Assembly: GCA_016212165.1 (NCBI GenBank)
Contig: JACRGY010000057.1
Span: 27,346-91,345, forward strand
Source of the DNA: Nitrospirota bacterium
GTDB taxonomy: Bacteria > Nitrospirota > Thermodesulfovibrionia > Thermodesulfovibrionales > UBA1546
Reading direction: 5' to 3'
Length of the DNA stretch: 64,000 nucleotides
Shown one piece after another: positions 18,259-26,793 of the stretch. The position numbers and the translations under genes were made by a program. The notes under the pieces were generated by a model. That model saw only the letters and a program-made list of their open reading frames with translations, was not told the origin of the DNA and did no database searches. Position 1 is the stretch's first letter. Every line of letters begins with the position of its first letter.

Positions 18259-19143
18259 ATGGCACAGATATGTCCTGCATCAAGGCCTGAAAAACTTCTC
18301 CTTCCTACAGACGGTTCTGAATTCAGCGAAGGCGCTATAAGAGAGGCGATAGGCCTTGCAAAATCATGCTCAAGCAAACTGATAGTTGTCTCTGTAATTG
18401 AAACAAACCCGGAATATGAGACACTTGCGCCCCAGCTTGTTGAAAAGGCAGAAAAAGAAGCCAGGCAGCACCTTGAATCAGTAAAGGCACAGGCAGAAAA
18501 AGAAGGTGTCCAGTGCGAAATAATAGCCCGCCAGGGAGATGAGCCTTACAAATACATAATTGATGAGGCAGAAAAAAATAAGGTCAGCATGATAATCATG
18601 GGAAGGCGCGGCAGGACAGGACTGAAGAGGCTCATGATGGGGAGCGTGACTGCAAGGGTCATAGGGCATGCTCCATGCAGTATAGTTGTTGTGCCGAGAC
18701 AGGCCAAGCTTGAATTCAGGAGTGTGCTTGTGGCAACTGACGGCTCTAAATTCAGCGATGCAGCCAGCTCTGAGGCAATTAATATCGCAAAACTCTGCGG
18801 AGCCAGCCTTACTGTTATATCTGTTGTGCCTTCTGAAGATGCAGCTATTGTTCATTCCGAGATGCATAAGGGAACTATTGTTGAGAAGGAGCTTCATGAA
18901 GGGGAAAAGAATGTCAAAAAGGTAAAAGACCTTGCTGAAAAAGAGGGCATAAAAACCACAGGGTTTGTTTATGCAGGAAAACCTTATGAGGCGATAGTAG
19001 AGGCAGCGAAAGAGAAAAAGGCTGACCTCATTGTTGTTGGAAGCCACGGCAGGACAGGGCTTGACAGGCTCCTTATGGGAAGCGTTGCAGAGAGGGTGAT
19101 AGTCCTTTCTTCATGCGCAGTGCTTATTGTGAAGGCGAAGTAA
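18259..19143 (+). CDS. Universal stress protein, tandem domains
   Basis: Two USP domains with MGRRGRTGLKRLMMGS and VGSHGRTGLDRLLMGS. Confidence 0.92.
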   Translation: MAQICPASRPEKLLLPTDGSEFSEGAIREAIGLAKSCSSKLIVVSVIETNPEYETLAPQLVEKAEKEARQHLESVKAQAEKEGVQCEIIARQGDEPYKYIIDEAEKNKVSMIIMGRRGRTGLKRLMMGSVTARVIGHAPCSIVVVPRQAKLEFRSVLVATDGSKFSDAASSEAINIAKLCGASLTVISVVPSEDAAIVHSEMHKGTIVEKELHEGEKNVKKVKDLAEKEGIKTTGFVYAGKPYEAIVEAAKEKKADLIVVGSHGRTGLDRLLMGSVAERVIVLSSCAVLIVKAK

Positions 19144-19252
19144 TTTATACTGAAAAGAGAAATTTTAGCTCGATAAAAAAGTCCTGTGTTTTATCTGCCT
19201 GAGTTGACAAAAAAACCTTAACAATGTATCCTTATTGTAAGGAAGTAAGGAT

Positions 19253-19492
19253 ATGCTCGCAAAGAAGACATCAAAGAACCAACTGACACTGCCCAAGGAA
19301 ATAGTTAAGACATTCCCTGACACTGAATATTTTGACGTTTCCATAAAAGACAGGAAGATTATCCTTCTGCCCGTACGGATAACCCCTGCAGACATGACGC
19401 TTGAAGGCATAAGGGACAAGATGGAAAAGCTCGGGGTCACAGGAAAAGATGTTGCGGATGCGGTTAGATGGGCAAGGAAAAAGAAGAGATAA
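19253..19492 (+). CDS. AbrB/SpoVT-type antitoxin-like protein
   Basis: MLAKKTSKNQLTLPKEIVKTFPDTEYFDV; overlaps the PIN gene. Confidence 0.75.
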   Translation: MLAKKTSKNQLTLPKEIVKTFPDTEYFDVSIKDRKIILLPVRITPADMTLEGIRDKMEKLGVTGKDVADAVRWARKKKR

Positions 19493-19896
19493 AAAGGGTT
19501 GTTCTTGATACGAATATCCTGGTTTCTGCCCTGCTCTTCAGAGGTGAGGTTTCAAAATTAGCCGGGCTTTGGAAAAATGGCAAAATAGTTCCACTGATTT
19601 CTCAGGCAACGTTCAAGGAATTCAGGGACGTCCTTGCATATCCGAAATTTTCCCTGACAGAGAAGGAAATAAAAACAATTATTGAGGACGAAATCCTCCC
19701 CTTCTTTGAAGTCGTCAGCGTACAGGAGGAAATCAGCGATTCATGCAGGGATGCAGATGATAACAAGTTTCTTGCCTGTGCTGTGTCCGCAGCAGCCGAT
19801 TATATCGTAAGCGGCGATAAGGACTTATGCGATATGCGAATCTACAAATCAATAAAGGTCATAAAGGATTCAGATTTTTTGAAGATGTTCAAGTGA
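19468..19896 (+). CDS. PIN-domain toxin (COG1569-like)
   Basis: VVLDTNILVSALLF, CRDADDNKFLACAVSAAADYIVSGDKDL. Confidence 0.85.
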   Translation: MGKEKEEIKRVVLDTNILVSALLFRGEVSKLAGLWKNGKIVPLISQATFKEFRDVLAYPKFSLTEKEIKTIIEDEILPFFEVVSVQEEISDSCRDADDNKFLACAVSAAADYIVSGDKDLCDMRIYKSIKVIKDSDFLKMFK

Positions 19897-20031
19897 GGTT
19901 CACTTCTTTCTTTTACTCTTTTGACTTTTGCCTTGCTTACAGACTTCCACACTTCCAGGCTTACGGACTCTTTGTAACCTGCTTCAATTTCATCTATACT
20001 ATTCATAACGACTCACGCTGAGGAGGAAACG

Positions 20032-20514
20032 ATGAAAACTCTTTTATCAGGCTTGACAGGCCTGGCTCTTTTTTTCTGCATTTTTTTGCAGGCATCCGCT
20101 CACGAAAATCACAGCGAGGGGAAAAAACTATTTACAAAGCATTTTCATGAGACCCTGTTCGAGATCACGGGGACTGCTGCCTTCAGCATAGAGGTGCTGC
20201 CCGATGAGAAGGAGTATAAGATTGGGGAAAATGTGGCAGGCATAGTCGTACATGACGATAATGATGCCGATGTCGAGGGAGCAAAACTTATAATAACCCA
20301 TAAGAATCTCGAAACAGGTGAGACGGCTCCGGGCGCTATTTCAGTAAAGGAGAGGGGCGAGGGGCTTTATATTGTCTCAGGCCTTGACCTTAAGAGAGAA
20401 GGCCGATGGGAACTGGCAATAGCTGTTAAGAAAAACAAGATCGAAGACCGCGTGAAGTTTATCCTTCCCGATGCATTGAAGAAGCCTCATCCAAAGGGAA
20501 AATATTCGCCTTAA
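20032..20514 (+). CDS. Secreted FixH/YtkA-like hypothetical protein
   Basis: Signal peptide, HENH motif, beta-rich domain ending GRWELAIAV. Confidence 0.45.
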   Translation: MKTLLSGLTGLALFFCIFLQASAHENHSEGKKLFTKHFHETLFEITGTAAFSIEVLPDEKEYKIGENVAGIVVHDDNDADVEGAKLIITHKNLETGETAPGAISVKERGEGLYIVSGLDLKREGRWELAIAVKKNKIEDRVKFILPDALKKPHPKGKYSP

Positions 20515-20520
20515 GGCAAA

Positions 20521-21882
20521 TCACTCCTCTTCCAACCCCAGCTTCTTAAGTTTTCTCCACAGCGATACCCTGTCTATTCCGAGTATCTGCGAGGCAAGGG
20601 TTTTATTGCCGCCCACTTCTTTTAACACCCAGTTGATATAAGCAGTCTCCTGCTCTTCAAGTGAAGGAATTTTTCCCTCTTTTTTCCTGAACGTCATTAT
20701 GCTCAGTTCTTTCAGGTCTTCAGGAAGGTGTGCTATCTCTATTGTATTGCTGTTTGAAAGCGCAACGCCCCTTTCGATAATGTTTTCAAGCTCCCTTACA
20801 TTGCCGGGAAAATCATAGTTCATTAAAATGGCTATTACATCCTGTGATATCTCCGAGGTCTCTTTTTTCATCATGGCTGCATATTTTTTCAAAAAATAAT
20901 AACTTAACAACGGTATGTCGTCCCTTCTCTCTGACAGGGGGGGGATATGCAGGGAAACCACATTCAGCCTGAAATAAAGGTCCTGCCTGAAATTCCCGTT
21001 CTTTATCGCATCATGGATATCCCTGTTTGTCGCTGCTATAAACCTTACATCCACTGTTACAGGCTCTGTTGCGCCAACCCTTAATACCTCTTTTTCCTGA
21101 ATGACCCTCAGGAGCTTCACCTGCATGGAAGAAGGCATCTCTGTTATCTCATCGAGAAAAAGCGTGCCTTTCGATGCCATCTCTATCAGCCCTTTTTTCC
21201 CTGCAGTTGCTCCTGTGAATGCGCCTTTTTCATGCCCGAAGAGTTCGTTGGAGAGGAGTTCTTCTGTAAATGCGCCGCAGTTGATTGCAAAGAAAGGCCC
21301 CTCTGCACGCAAACTGTGAAGATGTATATACCTTGAAAAGAGCTCTTTCCCTGTGCCGCTCTCTCCCGAGAGAACGATGTTGCAGTCTGTGGGGGCTACC
21401 TGCCTTGCTGTCTCAAGCAGTTTTTGCATTGAGGGGTCCTGTGTCATAATCTTCACCTTGCCCTCAAATTTTTCTATCTGCTCCCTAAGCTGGGCATTCT
21501 CTTTTTTGAGCCTTACTTTTTCTATTGCTTCTTTTACTACTTTTCTTACTTCATCGAGCTTGAATGGTTTTGATATATAATCATAGGCCCCTTTTTTAAT
21601 AGCATTGATTGCCGATTGAATGCTTGCATATCCTGTTATCATTATTACCTCTGTGTCAGGATAAAGGTCTTTGCATTTTTTCAATATCTGCATGCCGTCA
21701 ACCTTTTCCATTTTCAGGTCCGTAAGCACGACATCAAACCAGTTCTCTTCTATGAGTTTCAGGGCATTCGGGCCCCTGTGGGTTCCCACGACGGTGTACC
21801 CCTCTTTTTGCATAACATGTTCCAGGTTTCTTAAAGCAATCTGTTCGTCATCAACAATAAGTATTTTTGCCTTCTGTTCCAT
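20521..21882 (-). CDS. NtrC-family sigma-54-dependent response regulator
   Basis: REC domain, GESGTGKELFSRYIH, GAFTGA, HTH IDRVSLWRKLKKLG. Confidence 0.93.
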   Translation of the reverse strand: MEQKAKILIVDDEQIALRNLEHVMQKEGYTVVGTHRGPNALKLIEENWFDVVLTDLKMEKVDGMQILKKCKDLYPDTEVIMITGYASIQSAINAIKKGAYDYISKPFKLDEVRKVVKEAIEKVRLKKENAQLREQIEKFEGKVKIMTQDPSMQKLLETARQVAPTDCNIVLSGESGTGKELFSRYIHLHSLRAEGPFFAINCGAFTEELLSNELFGHEKGAFTGATAGKKGLIEMASKGTLFLDEITEMPSSMQVKLLRVIQEKEVLRVGATEPVTVDVRFIAATNRDIHDAIKNGNFRQDLYFRLNVVSLHIPPLSERRDDIPLLSYYFLKKYAAMMKKETSEISQDVIAILMNYDFPGNVRELENIIERGVALSNSNTIEIAHLPEDLKELSIMTFRKKEGKIPSLEEQETAYINWVLKEVGGNKTLASQILGIDRVSLWRKLKKLGLEEE

Positions 21883-23306
21883 TAAGTCTCCTTTAAAGGT
21901 AGTTTTATCGAGAAGGTCGTTCCTCTGTTTGGCGCGCTGCTTACCTCTATTACGCCACTGTGTTCTTCGATGATCTCACGTGCGACAAACAATCCGAGCC
22001 CTGAGCCTTGCTCCTCCCCTTTGGTTGTAAAAAAAGGCTCAAATATCGTTGCGATATGTTCAGGTTCTATCCCTGTGCCGGTATCCTGAATCTTTATTTC
22101 TACAATTTTAGTTTCATTATTTTCTGTTGCAGAAATAAAGACTTGCCCTTCATCAGGTATAGCGTCAATGCTATTTTTAATAATATTTAAAAGCGCCTGC
22201 TGTATCCTCTGCTTATCGGCAATTATCCAGACGTCTTCGGGGATGTCTGTTCCTATCTCGACATTAGTGGGAATATCTCCCTGCAAAAGCCTGACTGTAT
22301 CAGCTATCAGGTCTTTCAGGGGAAGCGGCTTTGCCTTGAATTCTTTCTTCCTTGCAAATTCAAGCAGGGAATGGACCATGGTTTTTGCCCTCTCGACCTG
22401 CCCCTCTATCTGCTCTAACAGTTCTTTCTTGTACTTTATATCAGCCTCCTCTATCTCCTCGTGTAATATCTGGCAGGAGGTGGATATATTGGACAACGGA
22501 TTATTGAGCTGGTGGGTAATTCCCGAGACCATTGTCCCGAGGGAAATAAGTTTCTCAGACTGGATAATAACCTTCATCTGCCTTAATTCCAGTTCCTTTA
22601 TCATCTTGCTGAATGCATTACTGAGGGACACTATTTCCCTGTCCGGCGATTCAATGGAGAGGGTGTCAAATTTTCCCTCGGCAATCCTTTGCATGCTGTT
22701 TTCCACCTGTTTTAAGGGGCGCACTACCATGCGGGACAGATACTGGCCTGTGATTAACCCTACGACTATCAGGAAAAGGACCGAGGCAATAAGAACCCTC
22801 CTTGAAGATACTATCAGGGACTGAATATATTTCCGCTCTGCCACTGATATGGCCTCTGTGGCAGTGACAAGCTTCTTCCCTTTTACCCTTACCCTGCCTT
22901 CCAGATCATAGGCCTCGATAGGGTTGAGGGTTTTATCCAGTTTGAAATATTTTTGCATCAGCAATTTATATTCCCTGATGTCAGTCTCCATGGCATATAC
23001 GTCTGCCTTGATCGAGAGTCCTTTTATTGCTTCCTTGTTCTGCCTGATAATATCTTCTGCCTTCTCTGTAAAGCGCAAATTCTCTGCATAGTCTTCTTTG
23101 TCTCTATAAAGGAAATAGTTCTTTTCAAACCTCCTCATCTCAAGGGTTGTATCAAAAAGGTCGGAGATTATGAGGCTGAAGGCAATCTTTTTATCAATCC
23201 TCTTAAGGTCAAGATAATTTAAGATAGAAACAACAACTATAAGGGCAAGGCAGATGTAATATCCGGCCCTGACCTTGTTCTGAATGCTTGGCTGCAGTCT
23301 AAACAT
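21882..23306 (-). CDS. HAMP sensor histidine kinase
   Basis: GTMVSGITHQLNNPLSNI, HAMP, GTGIEPEHIATIFEPFFTTK; start taken as MFRLQPSIQ. Confidence 0.9.
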   Translation of the reverse strand: MFRLQPSIQNKVRAGYYICLALIVVVSILNYLDLKRIDKKIAFSLIISDLFDTTLEMRRFEKNYFLYRDKEDYAENLRFTEKAEDIIRQNKEAIKGLSIKADVYAMETDIREYKLLMQKYFKLDKTLNPIEAYDLEGRVRVKGKKLVTATEAISVAERKYIQSLIVSSRRVLIASVLFLIVVGLITGQYLSRMVVRPLKQVENSMQRIAEGKFDTLSIESPDREIVSLSNAFSKMIKELELRQMKVIIQSEKLISLGTMVSGITHQLNNPLSNISTSCQILHEEIEEADIKYKKELLEQIEGQVERAKTMVHSLLEFARKKEFKAKPLPLKDLIADTVRLLQGDIPTNVEIGTDIPEDVWIIADKQRIQQALLNIIKNSIDAIPDEGQVFISATENNETKIVEIKIQDTGTGIEPEHIATIFEPFFTTKGEEQGSGLGLFVAREIIEEHSGVIEVSSAPNRGTTFSIKLPLKET

Positions 23307-23328
23307 CGGACAATTGTAAAACTCTTTT

Positions 23329-23343
23329 ATTGCAAAATGCAAT
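23329..23343. promoter_or_regulatory. 15-bp palindrome attgcaaaatgcaat, putative regulator site
   Basis: Identical 15-mer at 41904-41918; upstream of the HK start. Confidence 0.4.
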
Positions 23344-23494
23344 GGTAAATTGCTTTGCTGCAACAATAGGCCGGCCTTTATATTTATAAAACAGGCACAG
23401 GGCAATCATAATCCTGTCAACATCTGTTAAAATAGCAAAAAATTGTAAGCCCTGTCAGAAACAGGAAACTTATAACAGGGCAAGGATTGAAAAA

Positions 23495-25732
23495 TTGGAA
23501 GAAAAAAAATTTATCTTCCCGGGCATCAGGCGGTTATTTATCTACGTAATGGAGAAATATTGCCCCTTCAATATAAAGACTTTCCAGGTATTAGTTGGCA
23601 TAATTACCGCAATACTCCTGGGAACTGTTTTAGTCCTAGGCTGGACATCCTCTAAAAAGATAAGGGAGGTTGTGACTAAAGACTTTAACCAGCAGCAGTT
23701 AGTCCTCGCGCAGCACGCAGCCAGGCAGATAGAAAGTAATCTGAATATTCTTAAAAAAGAATTATCATTGCTCGGCCTCTCTCCGTCCATACAATATTTT
23801 GAAAAAGTCTGGTTAGGCAAGAGGATGGAAATCACTTTCTCGCGCATCAAAGAGGAAGGGATATTAGAGATCAGATACATTGAATCCAAAGGTTCAAGGA
23901 TGCATCTGGTGGATAGTCATGGATACCAGACTGCACAGATATATCCTGAAGATTTGTCTTATCTTGAATGGGCGCGTCAAATAAAAAATAATAATAACAC
24001 GTTGATAAGTGAAGTTTCTCCTGTTATCCATGGGAGCGACTACCAAAAGCTTATAATGAAGATGGTGGTGCCTGTCTGGCAGATTTCTGTTGATGAGACC
24101 AATCCGGTGGCAACCAATAAGTTTTCCGGGGTACTGCTGTTTATTGTTGATGCAACCGGTTTGATAGAGAACATAACAAAAGGAATAAAATCAGGGAAAA
24201 CCGGTTATGCCTGGGTTATGGATGAAAAGGGAAGTTTTCTCTATCACCCTGAAATGGAATTTATAGGGAAAAATGCCTTTGAAGTGCGGAAGGCAAAAAA
24301 GCCTACCATATCGTTTGCGCGGATTAATGAGATACAAAAAGAGATGATGCTGACAGGGAAAGAAGGCATGAGCTGGTATATATCAGGATGGCATAGAGGG
24401 CAGGAAGGCGAGATGAAAAAATTAATTGCCTATACTCCTATTCACCTTACAATATCAGAAAAGCCACTATGGTCGGTTGCAGTTGTAGCTCCGGTAAGCG
24501 AAGTGGAAGATGCGATCCATTCAATCCAGATCCGCCAATTTTCACTTCAGGCGATAATCATCGTTGTCATTTTACTCGGGGGGGTAACGATTATCTTTTT
24601 GATACTTAACTGGTCAACTGCAATGGAACAGGAAGTCGAAAGGAAAACAGTAGAACTTAAAAAATCAGAGCAGAGATATAAGTCGCTCGTAGAAAATGCC
24701 GAGGACATCATCTTTGCGGTGGATCAGCATGGGAACTACCTTTCCATAAATAAATTCGGCGCCAGGTTTTTTAATAAGAAACCCGAGAATATCATTGGGA
24801 AAAATATGTCAGAAATACTTTCATGGCCCACTGCAGAAGAACTGGTAATAATGATTCAGGAGGTATTTAATACTAAGGAAAGCAGGCAAATTACACATCC
24901 GCTTAAAATCGGAGAGCATGTATACTGGCTTAATACCAATCTCAGAAGGCTTTGGGATGAAGAGGGCAATATTTATGCAGTATTGGGCATTTCAAGAGAT
25001 ATTACCGAGAGAAAAAAGATGGAGGAACAGATGTTTCACACAGAAAAACTTGCTTCTGTAGGCACTCTATCTGCAGGTGTGGCGCATGAAATAAACAATC
25101 CATTGGCAATAATACTTGGGTTTACAGATTTGTTGCTTGAAAAGACACCCCAAAACTCTGAGTCATATGAAACACTGAAGACGATAGAGAAACAGGGGCT
25201 TAATGCCAAGAGAGTTGTGGAAAATCTGTTAAGTTTTACCAGATTTTCAGAGCATAAAGAAGAAAATATGGATATAAATAAGAATATAGAAGCTGTGCTG
25301 GCTGTTGTGGGGAATACCCTGTCTATTAACAAAATTAAAGTGCAAAAAAAATTATCAGACTTGCCGGTTCAGGTCAAAGGCAATGCCGGAGAATTACAAC
25401 AGGTTTTCTTCAACATAATCAATAATGCCGTATCAGCCATGAAAGGCGGCGGGGATTTGACCATTTCTACAAGGTATATGGATGAGGGCAGAAATGTTGA
25501 AATAAAAATCTCGGATACAGGCATCGGAATAAAAAAAGAGCATAGCACAAAAATATTTGATCCCTTGTTTACAACAAAGAAGGTCGGCGAAGGAACAGGC
25601 CTGGGTCTTTTTGTTTCTTATGGAATTATAACAAAACATGGTGGTACAATAACCTTCGAAACAAGGACTGCTGAGGAAGCAAAGGAGACCGGAACAAGTT
25701 TTATAATAACCTTGCCGGCAGTAAAACAGTGA
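23495..25732 (+). CDS. Cache + PAS sensor histidine kinase
   Basis: Cache-like sensor (GYAWVMDEKGSFLYHPE), PAS, GTLSAGVAHEINNPLAIILG, GEGTGLGLFVSYGI. Confidence 0.9.
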   Translation: MEEKKFIFPGIRRLFIYVMEKYCPFNIKTFQVLVGIITAILLGTVLVLGWTSSKKIREVVTKDFNQQQLVLAQHAARQIESNLNILKKELSLLGLSPSIQYFEKVWLGKRMEITFSRIKEEGILEIRYIESKGSRMHLVDSHGYQTAQIYPEDLSYLEWARQIKNNNNTLISEVSPVIHGSDYQKLIMKMVVPVWQISVDETNPVATNKFSGVLLFIVDATGLIENITKGIKSGKTGYAWVMDEKGSFLYHPEMEFIGKNAFEVRKAKKPTISFARINEIQKEMMLTGKEGMSWYISGWHRGQEGEMKKLIAYTPIHLTISEKPLWSVAVVAPVSEVEDAIHSIQIRQFSLQAIIIVVILLGGVTIIFLILNWSTAMEQEVERKTVELKKSEQRYKSLVENAEDIIFAVDQHGNYLSINKFGARFFNKKPENIIGKNMSEILSWPTAEELVIMIQEVFNTKESRQITHPLKIGEHVYWLNTNLRRLWDEEGNIYAVLGISRDITERKKMEEQMFHTEKLASVGTLSAGVAHEINNPLAIILGFTDLLLEKTPQNSESYETLKTIEKQGLNAKRVVENLLSFTRFSEHKEENMDINKNIEAVLAVVGNTLSINKIKVQKKLSDLPVQVKGNAGELQQVFFNIINNAVSAMKGGGDLTISTRYMDEGRNVEIKISDTGIGIKKEHSTKIFDPLFTTKKVGEGTGLGLFVSYGIITKHGGTITFETRTAEEAKETGTSFIITLPAVKQ

Positions 25733-25759
25733 TTAGTGACACTTTAAAATGGAGGGGAA

Positions 25760-26182
25760 ATGGCTGAGAAGATATTGATCGTAGATGATGAGCCGGATAT
25801 GTTAAAGCTCCTGAACATGATTATTAAAGAAAAGACACCTTATGAAACAATAACAACCAATAATCCTTTAGAAGCGCGTGAGTTGTCAACACAGGGAGGG
25901 TTTGACCTTGTCATAGCAGATTTAAAAATGCCGGGGCTTGACGGTATGGAACTCCTTGAAGCTATTAAGCGCATGGATAAAGACATCCCGGTAATAATCA
26001 TAACTGCTTATGGCACAGTTGAATCTGCTGTTGAGAGCATGCAAAAAGGCGGTTTTGACTTTATCACAAAGCCGTTCAGAAAAGAGCAGATACTCTATAC
26101 CATAGATAAGGCATTGAAAATGGTAAAGCTCAACAAAGAAAACAAGATGCTGAAGGAACAGTTAAAGGCTAAAGACAAATAA
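25760..26182 (+). CDS. Single-domain response regulator
   Basis: ILIVDDEPD, VIADLKMPGLDG, FITKPFRKEQI; no output domain. Confidence 0.9.
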   Translation: MAEKILIVDDEPDMLKLLNMIIKEKTPYETITTNNPLEARELSTQGGFDLVIADLKMPGLDGMELLEAIKRMDKDIPVIIITAYGTVESAVESMQKGGFDFITKPFRKEQILYTIDKALKMVKLNKENKMLKEQLKAKDK

Positions 26183-26296
26183 AAGTACGCTTCGTCAAAT
26201 CCCGTGTCCGGTAAACTGTTCATACCTGTTTACATTTGAAACAGGAACCCCTGCCGCGTATTTAATTTTATCATTTAATTTCAATAAGTTATAAGT

Positions 26297-26311
26297 TGGC
26301 ATGTCTCTTGC
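26297..26311 (+). promoter_or_regulatory. Sigma-54 (-24/-12) promoter
   Basis: TGGCATG-tctc-TTGC with canonical GG/GC spacing upstream of 26357. Confidence 0.75.
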
Positions 26312-26356
26312 GCTTATCTATATAAAATTCAAAAAGAACTTTTAAAAGGAGGGGGT

Positions 26357-26779
26357 ATGTCAGAAAAAATATTAATTATAGATAACGACCCTGATATGGT
26401 GACGCTTTTAAGCATGCTCATCAGGGAAAAGACCCCTTATAAAGCAGAGGTTACGAATAACCCGCTGGAAGCAGTCGAAATGGTCAAACAAGACGGTTTT
26501 TCAGTTGTTATTGCAGAGATGAAAATGCCTGTGCTTGATGGGATTGAAATCCTTGAGGCTGTAAAGCATATCGCCGAAGACATCCCTGTTATTATTCTAT
26601 CTGCATATGGTGATGTTGAGTCAGCCCTCGAGGCAATGCATAAGGGAGCTTTTGACTATTTAGCAAAGCCGTTCAGGAAGGAGCAGATACTGTTTGCGAT
26701 AGAAAACGCTTTGGATTCCGTAAGGCTTAAAAAAGAAAACGGGAGGCTTAAAGAGCAGTTGCTGACAACTGTTCACTGA
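26357..26779 (+). CDS. Receiver-domain protein with phospho-acceptor Asp replaced by Glu
   Basis: VVIAEMKMPVLDG versus VIADLKMPGLDG in the paralogue at 25760; acidic pocket IDND versus VDDE. Confidence 0.88.
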   Translation: MSEKILIIDNDPDMVTLLSMLIREKTPYKAEVTNNPLEAVEMVKQDGFSVVIAEMKMPVLDGIEILEAVKHIAEDIPVIILSAYGDVESALEAMHKGAFDYLAKPFRKEQILFAIENALDSVRLKKENGRLKEQLLTTVH

Positions 26780-26793
26780 CAACTGTTCACTGT
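26757..26793. repeat. Degenerate heptanucleotide repeat at a convergent gene junction
   Basis: gttgctgacaactgttcactgacaactgttcactgtc. Confidence 0.65.

Noticed and set aside
18478-19047. 189-aa minus ORF antisense to the tandem USP gene
   Set aside because: Antisense shadow; composition (Cys/His/Tyr-rich) unlike a real protein
22168-22824. 218-aa ORF antisense to the histidine kinase
   Set aside because: Antisense shadow; Ser/Cys-rich, no motif
23329-23405. Sigma-54 promoter upstream of the 21882-23306 kinase (ccggcctattgttgca on minus strand)
   Set aside because: GG and GC elements are one nt too close for a -24/-12 promoter
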